Shown here one piece after another: positions 37,261-47,085 of a stretch of DNA of 64,000 nucleotides (within the stretch, counting starts at the first letter, position 1; each line of letters opens with the position of its first letter). The translations under genes were made by a program, and so were the position numbers. Source of the DNA: Flavobacterium gelidilacus DSM 15343 (GTDB taxonomy: Bacteria; Bacteroidota; Bacteroidia; Flavobacteriales; Flavobacteriaceae). The stretch lies in assembly GCF_000422685.1 (NCBI RefSeq), contig NZ_AUGN01000001.1, positions 372,001 to 436,000 of the forward strand. The letters are read 5' to 3'. Below the pieces are notes generated by a model that saw only the letters and a program-made list of their open reading frames with translations, had not been told where the DNA came from and did not search any database.

Positions 37261-37296
37261 TGTTTAATTTTTTTTGCAAAAATACGCTTAAAAAAA

Positions 37297-37324
37297 CAAA
37301 AGCCCTAAAAAATTAGGGCTTTTG
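37297..37324 (-). terminator. rpsA terminator
   Basis: CAAAAGCCCTAA (37297-37308), loop AAAA, TTAGGGCTTTTG (37313-37324). Read on the minus strand it ends in a T run just past the rpsA stop at 37347. Confidence 0.92.
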
Positions 37325-37346
37325 AATATATAAAGGAAAAGAAAAA

Positions 37347-39116
37347 TTATTTTTTCTCTTTTTTCTCCATTGCAGCTTTTAATTCAGCTAATGCATCAAT
37401 ATCACCTAAAGTAGATTTCTCAGCATTGTTGTTTGAAGAATTAGATTCAACAGCAGCTTTTACATGTTTTTCTTCTTCCTCACGGAAAATTGCAGTATGT
37501 GAAGCAACTACTCTTTTAAATTCTTTATTGAATTCGATAACTTTGAAATCAGCAGTATCACCTTTTTTCAATTTTTTACCGTCTTCTTTTTCTAAATGAC
37601 GTGTTGGAATAAAAGCAACGATATCATCACCAAATTCTACAGTTGCACCTTTGTCAACAATTTCAGCAATTTCACCATTGTGGATAGTTCCTACAGCGAA
37701 AGAATCTTCATATTTGTCCCAAGGATTAGCAGTAGTTTGTTTGTGACCTAAAGATAATTTACGTCCATCAACATCTAATTCTAATACAATAACTTCTAAG
37801 TTATCTCCAACATTTACAAATTCTGATGGATGTTTGATTTTCTTAGTCCAAGATAAATCAGAGATATATACTAAACCGTCAATTCCTTCTTCTAATTCAA
37901 CAAATACACCAAAGTTTGTAAAGTTTCTTACAATACCCGTGTGCGTTGAACCAACTGGGAATTTAGTAGTAATATCAGTCCAAGGATCTTGCGATAATTG
38001 TTTGATACCTAATGACATTTTACGGTCATCTCTATCTAAAGTTAAAACAACTGCTTCTACTTCATCACCGATTTTCATGAAATCTTGTGCTGAACGTAAA
38101 TGTGTTGACCAAGACATTTCAGAAACGTGAATAAGTCCTTCAACTCCTTCAGCAACTTCTACGAATGCACCATAGTCAGCAATAACAACAACTTTACCTT
38201 TAACTTTATCACCGATAGCTAAATCAGCACCTAAAGCATCCCAAGGATGAGCGTTTAATTGTTTTAATCCTAATTGAATTCTTGTTTTCTCATCATCGAA
38301 ATCAAGGATTACAACGTTTAATTTTTGATCTAATTCAAGAACTTCAGATGGGTGGTTAATTCTAGACCAAGAAAGGTCAGTAATGTGAATTAATCCATCT
38401 ACTCCACCTAAGTCAATAAAAACACCATAAGAAGTAATGTTTTTAACAACACCTTCTAATACTTGTCCTTTTTCTAATTGACCGATGATTTCTTTTTTCT
38501 GAATCTCAATATCTGCTTCAATAAGCGCTTTATGAGAAACTACTACGTTTTTAAATTCGTGATTAATTTTCACAACTTTAAATTCCATAGTTTTGTTTAC
38601 GTATTGATCGTAGTCACGAATTGGCTTAACATCAATTTGAGAACCTGGTAAGAATGCTTCAATTCCGAAAACATCTACAATCATACCACCTTTAGTTCTA
38701 CACTTAACAAAACCGTTAACAATTTCTCCAGTTTCGTTTGCAGAGATAACTCTATCCCATGCTTTGATAGTTCTTGCTTTTCTGTGAGATAATACTAATT
38801 GACCTGTTTTGTCCTCACGGATGTCGATTAATACTTCTACTTTGTCCCCAACTTTTAATCCTGGGTTGTAACGAAATTCGTTTAATGAAATAACACCTTC
38901 CGATTTAGCATTGATATCAACGATAGCATCTCTATCTGTGATTCTAACTACGATACCATCAACTACTTCGTCATCTTTTGTATCGATGAACGTTTTAGCT
39001 ACTAAATCTTCGAATTCTTGTAAGTTTTTTTGATCTACGACATCTATTCCTTCAGAATAATTATGCCAGTTAAAATCTGCTAAAAACTGTTCTTGTGTTT
39101 TTGTTGTTTCAGACAT
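37347..39116 (-). CDS. rpsA: 30S ribosomal protein S1
   Basis: 589 residues with repeated S1 (OB-fold) RNA-binding domains, e.g. VLEGVVKNITSYGVFIDLGG, KVKGKVVVIADYGAFVEVAE, THTGIVRNFTNFGVFVELEE, IHNGEIAEIVDKGATVEFGD, each followed by a GL(I/V)(H/Y)(I/V)S(D/E) strand. S1 helps bind mRNA to the small subunit; in Bacteroidota it is especially relevant because Shine-Dalgarno sequences are rare. Single gene with its own promoter, long leader and terminator. Confidence 0.97.
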   Translation of the reverse strand: MSETTKTQEQFLADFNWHNYSEGIDVVDQKNLQEFEDLVAKTFIDTKDDEVVDGIVVRITDRDAIVDINAKSEGVISLNEFRYNPGLKVGDKVEVLIDIREDKTGQLVLSHRKARTIKAWDRVISANETGEIVNGFVKCRTKGGMIVDVFGIEAFLPGSQIDVKPIRDYDQYVNKTMEFKVVKINHEFKNVVVSHKALIEADIEIQKKEIIGQLEKGQVLEGVVKNITSYGVFIDLGGVDGLIHITDLSWSRINHPSEVLELDQKLNVVILDFDDEKTRIQLGLKQLNAHPWDALGADLAIGDKVKGKVVVIADYGAFVEVAEGVEGLIHVSEMSWSTHLRSAQDFMKIGDEVEAVVLTLDRDDRKMSLGIKQLSQDPWTDITTKFPVGSTHTGIVRNFTNFGVFVELEEGIDGLVYISDLSWTKKIKHPSEFVNVGDNLEVIVLELDVDGRKLSLGHKQTTANPWDKYEDSFAVGTIHNGEIAEIVDKGATVEFGDDIVAFIPTRHLEKEDGKKLKKGDTADFKVIEFNKEFKRVVASHTAIFREEEEKHVKAAVESNSSNNNAEKSTLGDIDALAELKAAMEKKEKK

Positions 39117-39235
39117 GCTGATAATAAATTTGTATTCTGTGTTTCTATTGAGTTTCTTATGTAGTTAAAAACAGCAGAAGTGATTTTTGTAAATTATTGA
39201 TACCCAATGGAAACTCATCTCTACCAAAAGGTTTG

Positions 39236-39243
39236 CAAAAGTA
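39236..39243 (-). promoter_or_regulatory. Putative -7 box of rpsA
   Basis: CAAAAGTA on the plus strand is TACTTTTG on the minus strand (TAnnTTTG). It predicts a leader of roughly 110 nt before the rpsA ATG at 39116; the stretch 39170-39230 is less AT-rich than the surroundings and may fold. Confidence 0.55.
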
Positions 39244-39353
39244 ATAATTTTTTATAATATAACAATGAGTTTGTTGAGAAATTTAATGGATACTATTATT
39301 GAAATTGTTTTATATTTACTAAAAATATAACTTAGCATATATTCAAGTTAAAT

Positions 39354-40229
39354 ATGATGACTGCAAAACAAAAACTACTTTCATTCTTTCTAATCTTTAC
39401 AAGTGTTTATACTTATTCTCAAAACGAATATTTAGATTACATGGTTACCAAAAATAATGACACAATATACGGAACAATAAGGATTGGCTATAATGATTTT
39501 GTACTATTTGAAAAAAAAGCAAAATATAAAAAAGGAGGTTTAAAATCAATTAGTCACAAATTAAAAAGAAGTAAATCCTTAAGATATAATGACAAAATAT
39601 ATACTTATCAGAAAAGAGATAATAGTGATGGAATATATGATTCGACTTCGAAAGATGTCAAAAAACAAGAAAATATAATTGAAACTGAATTTACAAAAGA
39701 TTATATTTCAAGCGAAGAAAAGTTGAGTGATTATGTTATTACAATTGAATCAGACACGATTTATGGATTAATTAATCAACCATTAATTGGTAAGCCTTAT
39801 CTGTTATCTAAAAACGACTCTAAAATCAAGATTGAAAAAGATGAAATAATAGAATATCGTTTTAATAACACTATTTATAATTATATAAAAATTCCTAACA
39901 AAATACTTTTTGTTGATGAGAATGATTATCTTAGACTCGTAACTAGTGGAGAAATCAAAATTTATAAACTAATAACAAAAAGTGATTCAAATAACTTTCC
40001 ATTAGATCCTCTTAACTACTTTGTAATTAAAGATGATGAAATGTTTCATATTCATTCATTAAATTACAAAAAAAAATTGAGTGAAATTCTAATAGAAAAT
40101 CAAGAGTTAGTTGATAAAATTAATGATAATGGATATACTTTAGAAAACATGTATTTAATTGGAAAGTATTATAACAAACAATTAAGTCAACTTAAACCCT
40201 TTCCTCAACCAACTTCAAAACCAAATTAA
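39354..40229 (+). CDS. Exported protein of unknown function
   Basis: 291 residues: signal peptide (MMTAKQKLLSFFLIFTSVYTYSQ). The mature part contains two copies of a similar motif, YLDYMVTKNNDTIYGTIRI and LSDYVITIESDTIYGLINQ, so the protein seems built from two repeats of about 100 residues. I do not recognise the family. The last 38 bp overlap the convergent cmk gene, whose end is strongly conserved, so the C-terminal residues here are constrained by cmk. Confidence 0.78.
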   Translation: MMTAKQKLLSFFLIFTSVYTYSQNEYLDYMVTKNNDTIYGTIRIGYNDFVLFEKKAKYKKGGLKSISHKLKRSKSLRYNDKIYTYQKRDNSDGIYDSTSKDVKKQENIIETEFTKDYISSEEKLSDYVITIESDTIYGLINQPLIGKPYLLSKNDSKIKIEKDEIIEYRFNNTIYNYIKIPNKILFVDENDYLRLVTSGEIKIYKLITKSDSNNFPLDPLNYFVIKDDEMFHIHSLNYKKKLSEILIENQELVDKINDNGYTLENMYLIGKYYNKQLSQLKPFPQPTSKPN

Positions 40230-40875
40230 ATTGTTCTTCTTTGGTTAAAGTAGAATTATCAATTTCAATAGCATCATCCGCTTTTATTAAAGGAGAATCT
40301 TCTCTATGTGTATCAATATAATCGCGTTCTTGTACATTTTGTAGGACTTCTTCGTAAGTAACGTTTTGACCTTTTTCAATTAGTTCGTCAAAACGTCTTT
40401 CGGCACGCGTTTGTGCACTAGAATTCATAAAAATCTTCAATTCAGCATCAGGAAAAACTACGGTTCCAATATCTCTTCCGTCCATTACAATGGCTTTGTT
40501 TTTTCCCATTTCTTGCTGAGAAGCCACTAATTTTGTTCGCACTTCTGAAACTTCTGCCACTTGACTTACACAACGTGAAACATCAAGTGTTCTAATTTCA
40601 TTTTCAACGTTTGTTCCGTTTACAAACATCTCTGCAAAACCTAGCGTTTCGTTAAAATGAAATTCTAACTTTATATTCGGCAAATCCTTAACAAGTGCTT
40701 CTTTATTTAAATGATTCTCTGAAACATAATCCTTTTGCATGGCATAAAAAGTCACGGCACGATACATAGCACCAGTGTCTACATAAACATAACCTAAATG
40801 TTTAGCTAATTGTTTAGCCAAAGTGCTTTTTCCTGTTGACGAAAATCCGTCTATTGCAATTGTAATTTTTTTCAA
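40192..40875 (-). CDS. cmk: Cytidylate kinase
   Basis: 227 residues. Phosphorylates CMP/dCMP. P-loop GFSSTGKST (10-18), VYVDTGAMYRA, the substrate region VMDGRDIGTVVFPDAELKIF, and the LID SAQTRAERRFDEL. Downstream of porQ by 15 bp on the same strand, a gene order I know from other Flavobacteriaceae. Its 3' end overlaps a convergent hypothetical gene by 38 bp. Confidence 0.96.
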   Translation of the reverse strand: MKKITIAIDGFSSTGKSTLAKQLAKHLGYVYVDTGAMYRAVTFYAMQKDYVSENHLNKEALVKDLPNIKLEFHFNETLGFAEMFVNGTNVENEIRTLDVSRCVSQVAEVSEVRTKLVASQQEMGKNKAIVMDGRDIGTVVFPDAELKIFMNSSAQTRAERRFDELIEKGQNVTYEEVLQNVQERDYIDTHREDSPLIKADDAIEIDNSTLTKEEQFNLVLKLVEERV

Positions 40876-40890
40876 ACTTCTAAATATATT

Positions 40891-41910
40891 TTATTGTAAA
40901 TTAATCATCATTCCAAATAAACTAGTATTTGCGGCTACAGTATATCTTGAATACGAATAATCGAATCGAACTTTTCCAAATCGAATTCCAAAACCAGCTG
41001 AAATTCCAGAAAAATTTCGTTGGTCTACTATTCGTAATTCCTCTGCTCTTCTAAAATTATATCCCAAACGAATACTGAATCCTTTATCTGGAAACAACTC
41101 TGCTCCCATTATCATGTGACGCATTGCATTGTTTAAAAACGAAACTTTTTCTTCTTGCACTGAACCATCAAGGGAACCTTCTGCTCTATTTGGATTCGAA
41201 AATGCAATTTGCCATTGTTGTAGATTTTCCATCGTAAAATGCCAACGAATCGGTACATTTTCCATCAATTGTGAAACTCCAAAATCTATGGCTAAAGGTA
41301 ATTTTTCGTTTGTATCTGCAAAGGGCTTAATTTGAACTCCCACATTTCTAATGGCTAAACCATAATTAATATCGTTAGGTTCATCAATGTATAAAATTCC
41401 GAAATCAGCTGCAACACCAAATGAACTATAGGTTTCTAAACTTGATGAAATCATTTTTGCATTAGCGCCAACATAAAAATCGGTCCAAGGAATATTTTGT
41501 GCATAACCAAACGATAAAGCTATTTCACTTCCAGTGAATTCTCCTGTTATGTTACCTAGCTCGTCTCTTCCTTCAAAATTTCCGTAGTTGATATAATTTA
41601 CACCTGCATGAAACGTTTGTACATGTCTATCATACGTATAAGCATATGCAGCTGTTCCATAAGTTACTTCACCAAAATAGTTTCCATAATTGGCAGATAA
41701 TTGATTATCCATTTGTGGATTAATAGTTGCAGGATTATAAAAGGCTTGATTCACATCATAATCAACCACTGTTACTGTTTTTCCACCTAAAGCAGCTTGT
41801 CTTGGAGACTGTGCTAAATTTAAAAATTGGTATACATATTTACCACCTATTTGACCAAATGAAATGGTCGAAAGGAAAATGAAACATATAATAAGGCAAT
41901 TCTTTAACAT
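40891..41910 (-). CDS. porQ: Type IX secretion system protein PorQ
   Basis: 339 residues: signal peptide (MLKNCLIICFIFLSTISFGQ) and an outer-membrane beta barrel of the PorQ family (GGKYVYQFLNLAQSPRQAAL, AFYNPATINPQMDNQLSANY, GFGIRFGKVRFDYSYSRY). PorQ is an accessory part of the type IX secretion machinery. The window has two predicted T9SS cargo proteins (M28 peptidase and subtilase). First gene of porQ-cmk. On the minus strand TATCTTCG about 50 bp upstream is a weak -7 candidate. Confidence 0.9.
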   Translation of the reverse strand: MLKNCLIICFIFLSTISFGQIGGKYVYQFLNLAQSPRQAALGGKTVTVVDYDVNQAFYNPATINPQMDNQLSANYGNYFGEVTYGTAAYAYTYDRHVQTFHAGVNYINYGNFEGRDELGNITGEFTGSEIALSFGYAQNIPWTDFYVGANAKMISSSLETYSSFGVAADFGILYIDEPNDINYGLAIRNVGVQIKPFADTNEKLPLAIDFGVSQLMENVPIRWHFTMENLQQWQIAFSNPNRAEGSLDGSVQEEKVSFLNNAMRHMIMGAELFPDKGFSIRLGYNFRRAEELRIVDQRNFSGISAGFGIRFGKVRFDYSYSRYTVAANTSLFGMMINLQ

Positions 41911-42044
41911 AGCAAATGTTGTGTCAACGTTTATAACGCGGATGCGAAGATAAAATTATATAAATCAATATACAAAATTGTTTTAGGCTTGAATGCAATT
42001 TGAAATTTTATATATTTACTTTTTTAATAAGAGAATTTATTTAA

Positions 42045-42581
42045 ATGAAATACGAAATACCATTTGACGCAGAAATATACAAAGAACAAATGACATTGAA
42101 TTTCAATATCACTTGGCTCAAAAACGTAAAGAAAAATCAAAAAAACTTCTATTGGGGAATTGCCTATATTATTTTAGGACTTTTTATTATTTATCTTAAA
42201 AATAATTTAGGATATCTATTTATAGCTATTGCAATTCATGTTTTGATTAATTGTAATACGTATTATAATCATTATAAGAAAAATAAAAAAAGATATTTTG
42301 ATGAAGTTACTACAGATATAGAAAAACAAGCAAATAAAGTAAGTAAATGGGAACTTAATGAAGACCATTTATTTTTTAAACAATATAATTATGAAACAAC
42401 TATAAATTGGGAAGTTTTTAAAAGTTATAGTGTAATTAATAAAAATCTATTTGTTAATTTAAGTAAAGATAGAGGATTATCATATGTATTAGGTGAAAAA
42501 GAAGTTGGAACTAATGAGTTTAAAAAAATAATTGATTTTATTGACACTAAAATTAAAAACGTAAAAATAGTTGAGTTGTAA
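42045..42581 (+). CDS. YcxB-like membrane protein
   Basis: 178 residues with two adjacent transmembrane helices (about 37-75: YWGIAYIILGLFIIYL and YLFIAIAIHVLI) flanked by a YcxB-like C-terminal domain (KWELNEDHLFFKQYNYETTI, WEVFKSYSVINKNLFVNLSK). The role of YcxB proteins is not known. Stands alone between porQ and sucC; it shares its terminator with sucC. Confidence 0.75.
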   Translation: MKYEIPFDAEIYKEQMTLNFNITWLKNVKKNQKNFYWGIAYIILGLFIIYLKNNLGYLFIAIAIHVLINCNTYYNHYKKNKKRYFDEVTTDIEKQANKVSKWELNEDHLFFKQYNYETTINWEVFKSYSVINKNLFVNLSKDRGLSYVLGEKEVGTNEFKKIIDFIDTKIKNVKIVEL

Positions 42582-42585
42582 AAAA

Positions 42586-42613
42586 AAAATCCCAAGTCTA
42601 AACTTGGGATTTT
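42586..42613. terminator. Bidirectional terminator between YcxB-like gene and sucC
   Basis: AAAATCCCAAGT (42586-42597), loop CTAA, ACTTGGGATTTT (42602-42613), between the stops of two convergent genes. The A run upstream serves as T run for the minus strand. Confidence 0.9.
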
Positions 42614-42638
42614 CTATATATAAAACTTTATTTTCTAC

Positions 42639-43832
42639 TTAAGAAAGCGCTTTTTTAACTTGATCAGCAGCTTCTTGGAATTGTACAGCAGATAAAATTG
42701 GCATTCCAGAATTGTCGATTAATTCTTTTGCAATTTCAGCATTTGTACCTTGTAATCTTACAATGATTGGCACTTTAATAGCGTCACCCATGTTTTTGTA
42801 AGCATCAACAACTCCTTGTGCAACTCTATCACAACGAACAATTCCACCAAAAATATTGATTAAAATTGCTTTTACGTTTTCATCTCTTAATATAAGTCTG
42901 AAAGCTGCTTCAACACGTTTAGCATCAGCTGTTCCACCAACATCTAAAAAGTTTGCTGGTTCAAAACCTGCATATTTAATTAAATCCATAGTAGCCATTG
43001 CTAATCCAGCTCCGTTTACCATACACCCAACTGTTCCGTCAAGATCAACATAGTTTAATCCAACTTCTTTTGCTTCAACTTCAATTGCATTTTCTTCTCT
43101 AACATCGCGCATTGCTTCGATGTTCTTTTGTCTGTATAATGCGTTATCGTCAATATTAACTTTAGCATCAACAGCCATTATTTTATCATCTGAAGTTTTT
43201 AATACTGGATTGATTTCAAACATAGAAGCATCAGAACCAATGTAAGCATTGTATAATGAAGCTACGAATTTTGTCATTTCTTTGAATGCATTTCCACTCA
43301 ATCCTAAATTAAAAGCAATTCTTCTTGTTTGAAAAGCTTGTAAACCTACAGCAGGATCAATTTCTTCTGTAAAAATTAAATGAGGTGTGTGTTCTGCAAC
43401 TTCTTCAATATCCATTCCACCTTCAGTCGAATACATAATCATATTTCTTCCAGTTCCTCTGTTTAAAAGTACTGACATATAAAATTCAGAAGTTTCAGAT
43501 TCACCAGGATAATAAACATCTTCAGCAACTAAAACCATATGTACTCTTTTACCAGCAGCAGATGTTTGAGGTGTAACTAAATCCATTCCAATGATTTGTC
43601 CTGCAATTTCAGCAACTTGATCAAGGTTTTTTGCTAATTTAACTCCACCACCTTTTCCTCTTCCACCAGCGTGAACTTGAGCTTTAATTACGTGCCATCC
43701 TGTTCCAGTTTCTTCAGTCAAAATTTTTGCTTTAGCAACTGCTTCTTCAGCATTGTTAGCTACATAACCTCTTTGGATGCGTACACCATAACTTGCTAAT
43801 ATTTCTTTACCTTGGTATTCGTGTAAATTCAT
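42639..43832 (-). CDS. sucC: Succinyl-CoA synthetase, beta subunit (ADP-forming)
   Basis: 397 residues with an ATP-grasp domain (MNLHEYQGKEILASYGV, VIKAQVHAGGRGKGGGVKLA, GSDASMFEINPVLK) and the ligase/CoA-binding end (NFLDVGGTADAKRVEAAF, ILINIFGGIVRCDRVAQGVV). It makes succinate and ATP from succinyl-CoA in the TCA cycle together with SucD. No sucD gene adjoins it; the two lie apart in this genome. -7 box on the minus strand at 43871-43878. Confidence 0.97.
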   Translation of the reverse strand: MNLHEYQGKEILASYGVRIQRGYVANNAEEAVAKAKILTEETGTGWHVIKAQVHAGGRGKGGGVKLAKNLDQVAEIAGQIIGMDLVTPQTSAAGKRVHMVLVAEDVYYPGESETSEFYMSVLLNRGTGRNMIMYSTEGGMDIEEVAEHTPHLIFTEEIDPAVGLQAFQTRRIAFNLGLSGNAFKEMTKFVASLYNAYIGSDASMFEINPVLKTSDDKIMAVDAKVNIDDNALYRQKNIEAMRDVREENAIEVEAKEVGLNYVDLDGTVGCMVNGAGLAMATMDLIKYAGFEPANFLDVGGTADAKRVEAAFRLILRDENVKAILINIFGGIVRCDRVAQGVVDAYKNMGDAIKVPIIVRLQGTNAEIAKELIDNSGMPILSAVQFQEAADQVKKALS

Positions 43833-43870
43833 AATTTATATATCGATTATACTATTTTAAAAAAGTGATA

Positions 43871-43878
43871 CAAAAATA
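43871..43878 (-). promoter_or_regulatory. Putative -7 box of sucC
   Basis: CAAAAATA on the plus strand is TATTTTTG on the minus strand, 38 bp before the sucC ATG. Confidence 0.5.
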
Positions 43879-44048
43879 GAAAACTATTCTGTAACTGACT
43901 AATGATTTAGTTTTTTTTTATTTAGCATATTTAATCCCTTTAATTATTTATACTTTATAATAATTAAAAGCTAATTTGTTATAAATAAAACAAATTGTTA
44001 TATTATGTTAAAATTTATGATTTTTAAGGCAATTTGATTTTTTAACTA

Positions 44049-44056
44049 TATTTTTG
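44049..44056 (+). promoter_or_regulatory. Putative -7 box of lysA
   Basis: TATTTTTG fits TAnnTTTG, 18 bp before the ATG at 44075. Confidence 0.5.
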
Positions 44057-44074
44057 TGATCCTAAAAAAAGAAA

Positions 44075-45280
44075 ATGAAAACACAAGATTTAGTTCAATT
44101 ATCAGAAGATTTTGGAAGCCCACTTTATGTTTATGATGCAGAAAAAATTGAAGCACAATACAAACGATTAACGAAAGCATTTAATAAAGTAGAACGCTTT
44201 AGAGTACATTATGCTGTAAAAGCTTTATCAAATCTTTCTATACTTAAATACTTAAAGAGTTTAGGTTCATGTTTAGATACAGTTTCTATTCAAGAAGTTC
44301 AATTAGGTTTACATGCTGGTTTTGAACCTTCTCAAATTATTTATACTCCAAATGGAGTTTCGATGGAAGAAATTGAAAATGTTGCTGCTTTAGGCGTTCA
44401 GATTAATATTGACAATCTTTCTATCTTAGAACAATTTGGTACAAAACATCCTAAAACTCCAGTTTGTATTCGTATAAATCCACACGTTATGGCTGGTGGA
44501 AATGCAAATATTTCTGTGGGACATATTGATAGTAAATTCGGAATATCGATTCACCAATTGCCTCATTTGTTGCGAATTGTTGAAAACACGAAAATGCATA
44601 TCAACGGAATTCACATGCATACTGGTTCTGACATTTTAGATGTTGGAGTATTTTTATATGCTGCTGAAATCTTGTTTGATACTGCTAAACATTTCAAAGA
44701 ACTAGATTTTATAGATTTTGGAAGTGGATTTAAAGTACCTTACAAAAAAGATGATATTGAAACTGATGTAGAAGAATTCGGAAAAAAATTAACGAAAAGA
44801 TTTTTAGCTTTTGAAAAAGAATATTGTCGTGAATTGACATTAGCATTCGAACCTGGAAAATTTTTGGTAAGTGAAGCTGGTTTCTTTTTAGCGAAAGTGA
44901 ATGTTGTAAAACAAACTACTTCAACTGTTTTTGCTGGAATTGATTCAGGTTTCAATCACTTGATTCGTCCAATGTTATACGGTTCACAACATCATATTGA
45001 AAACATCTCTAATCCAAAAGGAAAAGAACGCTTCTACTCTATCGTTGGTTATATTTGTGAAACGGATACTTTTGCCAATAACCGAAGAATTTCAGAAATT
45101 ACTGAAGGTGATATTTTATGTTTTAGAAATGCTGGTGCTTATTGTTTTTCAATGGCTTCTAACTATAATTCTAGAGTAAAACCTGCTGAAGTTTTATGGT
45201 TAAATGGAAAAGGTCATTTAATTAGACAAAGAGAAACGTTTGAAGATATTTTAAGAAACCAAGTTGAAGTTACTTTCTAA
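44075..45280 (+). CDS. lysA: Diaminopimelate decarboxylase
   Basis: 401 residues. PLP-dependent alanine-racemase-fold decarboxylase; final step to lysine. PLP lysine Lys49 in HYAVKALSN, HIDSKFGI, the glycine-rich phosphate loop DFGSGFKVPY, EPGKFLVSEAGF and GDILCFRNAGAYCFSMASNYN with the C-terminal catalytic cysteine region. Single gene with its own -7 box and terminator, divergent from sucC. Confidence 0.95.
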   Translation: MKTQDLVQLSEDFGSPLYVYDAEKIEAQYKRLTKAFNKVERFRVHYAVKALSNLSILKYLKSLGSCLDTVSIQEVQLGLHAGFEPSQIIYTPNGVSMEEIENVAALGVQINIDNLSILEQFGTKHPKTPVCIRINPHVMAGGNANISVGHIDSKFGISIHQLPHLLRIVENTKMHINGIHMHTGSDILDVGVFLYAAEILFDTAKHFKELDFIDFGSGFKVPYKKDDIETDVEEFGKKLTKRFLAFEKEYCRELTLAFEPGKFLVSEAGFFLAKVNVVKQTTSTVFAGIDSGFNHLIRPMLYGSQHHIENISNPKGKERFYSIVGYICETDTFANNRRISEITEGDILCFRNAGAYCFSMASNYNSRVKPAEVLWLNGKGHLIRQRETFEDILRNQVEVTF

Positions 45281-45294
45281 GCTAATTAATTATA

Positions 45295-45338
45295 AAATAA
45301 AAGCACGAATTAATACCATTTAATTCGTGCTTTTATTT
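45295..45338. terminator. Bidirectional terminator between lysA and the phosphatase gene
   Basis: 19-bp perfect stem AAATAAAAGCACGAATTAA (45295-45313), loop TACCAT, TTAATTCGTGCTTTTATTT (45320-45338), placed between two convergent genes. Confidence 0.93.
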
Positions 45339-45350
45339 ATGCTTTTTTCT

Positions 45351-46964
45351 TTATTTTTTTATCAAAATCTCTTGTAACAACTCAGCTTTCGTTCCGTTTG
45401 GATAAGTTATTTTTAATAATTGTGATAAGGTTGGAGCAATTTGTGTTATTTCTTTTCTATCAAAAGATTCACCTTTTTTAATATGCCAACCGTAAAATAA
45501 TAAAGGTACGTGAGTATCATAAGCATACGGACTTCCGTGTGTTGTTCCTGTTGAAGAATATTCTAAATAACCTGGTTTTTCAAGAATTACTAGTTCACCA
45601 TTTTGTACAGGATCAAATCCGTTTGCTATTAACTTTAAGTAATAATCACTTCCAGATGAAGCTAAGATTTCATCTTCTGTATAAACTCTTTTTACAAATT
45701 TTTGAGTATGAAGATAATCTTTGAAAGTTTGTTTTACATCATTTAAATTCAAACCTTTAGCTTTAATAATATCTTTCTTAAAAAACACATTGGAATTCGA
45801 ATAATCCAAAATTAAATCATCACCATAAGTTGTTTCAGAAAAAGCCTCTAAATCGTTGCGTAGTGTTTTAGAATTCGTATTTGTAACATCATATTTATTA
45901 TCTTTTAAATACGTAACATTTTCAGCACCAGCGTGATCAGCCGTTAAGAATACCAAGTAATTACCTTTTCCGACTGTTTTATCTAAATAATTTAAGAAGT
46001 CAGCTATAGTTTCATCTAGACGTAAATATGTGTCTTGTAATTCGATAGAACGTGGTCCAAGAATGTGTCCGATATAATCTGTTGATGAGAAACTCACTGT
46101 TAAAAAATCTGTTATTTCGTCTTTACCTAAAGCTTCTTTTTCAATAGCTTTTTTAGCAAAATCAGCCAGTAAATTATTACCAAAAGGAGTTGCTCTTAAA
46201 ACACCTGCATCATTATTTTCATACATGTCTTTTAAATTGTATGGAAAAAACGGTGTTTTCTTATATAATTTTCCTTCATAAGGATTATTATCTGTCAGAC
46301 TTTCGTTGTAAGTTTCTTTTGGTTTTAATAATTCCCAACCTTTTTGAACATAAGTTTCATAATGTTTTTCATTATTGAAATCTGTTACCCAATTTGGTAA
46401 ATTTTCACCATAAAAAGTACTTGAAATAAAAGAACCCGTTTTGCTGTACCAAAAAGCCCAATCCGCAAAATGTCCAGCTGGTAAAATTGCTCCTCTATCT
46501 TTTAAACTCATACCAATAACTTTTCCTTTGAAATTGGTTGCTAACTTTAATTCATCTGTAATTGTAGTGCTTTGTAAATTTTTTGGAGACATTTTTCCTT
46601 CACTTTCTACTCCATCACCAAGGGTTGAAACAGAATCATCATCAGTACAATACATGTCTTTCCCAGTAGCTTTGTTGAACCAATCGTTTCCTACAATTCC
46701 GTTTACTGAAGGAGTTGTTCCTGTGTAAATTGCTGCATGACCTGGAGCTGTATAAGTTGGCATGTAGTTATAATGTACGTTTTGAAAAGAATATCCGTCT
46801 TTTATTAAGCGCTTAAAACCATTTTCTGAAAAATCACTTGAAAAGCGATTTAAATATTCGTGTTTCATTTGATCTACAACGATTCCTACTACTAATTTAG
46901 GTTTGTCTTGAGCATTTGCAAGTATTGAAGTTAGAAGTGTAATTGCAATTATTAATTTTTTCAT
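45351..46964 (-). CDS. pafA: PafA-type alkaline phosphatase
   Basis: 537 residues. Signal peptide (MKKLIIAITLLTSILANAQ), then a single-domain alkaline-phosphatase-superfamily fold. Zinc ligand Asp31 in VGIVVDQMK, nucleophile Thr72 in PTYTAPGHAAIYTGT, and late ligands in FLTADHAGAENV and STGTTHGSPYAYDTHVP. Flavobacterial PafA is not repressed by phosphate in well-studied species and releases phosphate from many organic esters in the periplasm. Transcribed alone; shared bidirectional terminator with lysA. Confidence 0.93.
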   Translation of the reverse strand: MKKLIIAITLLTSILANAQDKPKLVVGIVVDQMKHEYLNRFSSDFSENGFKRLIKDGYSFQNVHYNYMPTYTAPGHAAIYTGTTPSVNGIVGNDWFNKATGKDMYCTDDDSVSTLGDGVESEGKMSPKNLQSTTITDELKLATNFKGKVIGMSLKDRGAILPAGHFADWAFWYSKTGSFISSTFYGENLPNWVTDFNNEKHYETYVQKGWELLKPKETYNESLTDNNPYEGKLYKKTPFFPYNLKDMYENNDAGVLRATPFGNNLLADFAKKAIEKEALGKDEITDFLTVSFSSTDYIGHILGPRSIELQDTYLRLDETIADFLNYLDKTVGKGNYLVFLTADHAGAENVTYLKDNKYDVTNTNSKTLRNDLEAFSETTYGDDLILDYSNSNVFFKKDIIKAKGLNLNDVKQTFKDYLHTQKFVKRVYTEDEILASSGSDYYLKLIANGFDPVQNGELVILEKPGYLEYSSTGTTHGSPYAYDTHVPLLFYGWHIKKGESFDRKEITQIAPTLSQLLKITYPNGTKAELLQEILIKK

Positions 46965-47085
46965 CAGTATTTTTATTGAATTACAAAAATAAGGAATAGA
47001 TATGATTTGAATGTGATGAAAATCTTAAATTTATTACATCTAAATATAAATTCAGTTTAGAAGACAGAATTTTAAGAGCGCTAAA

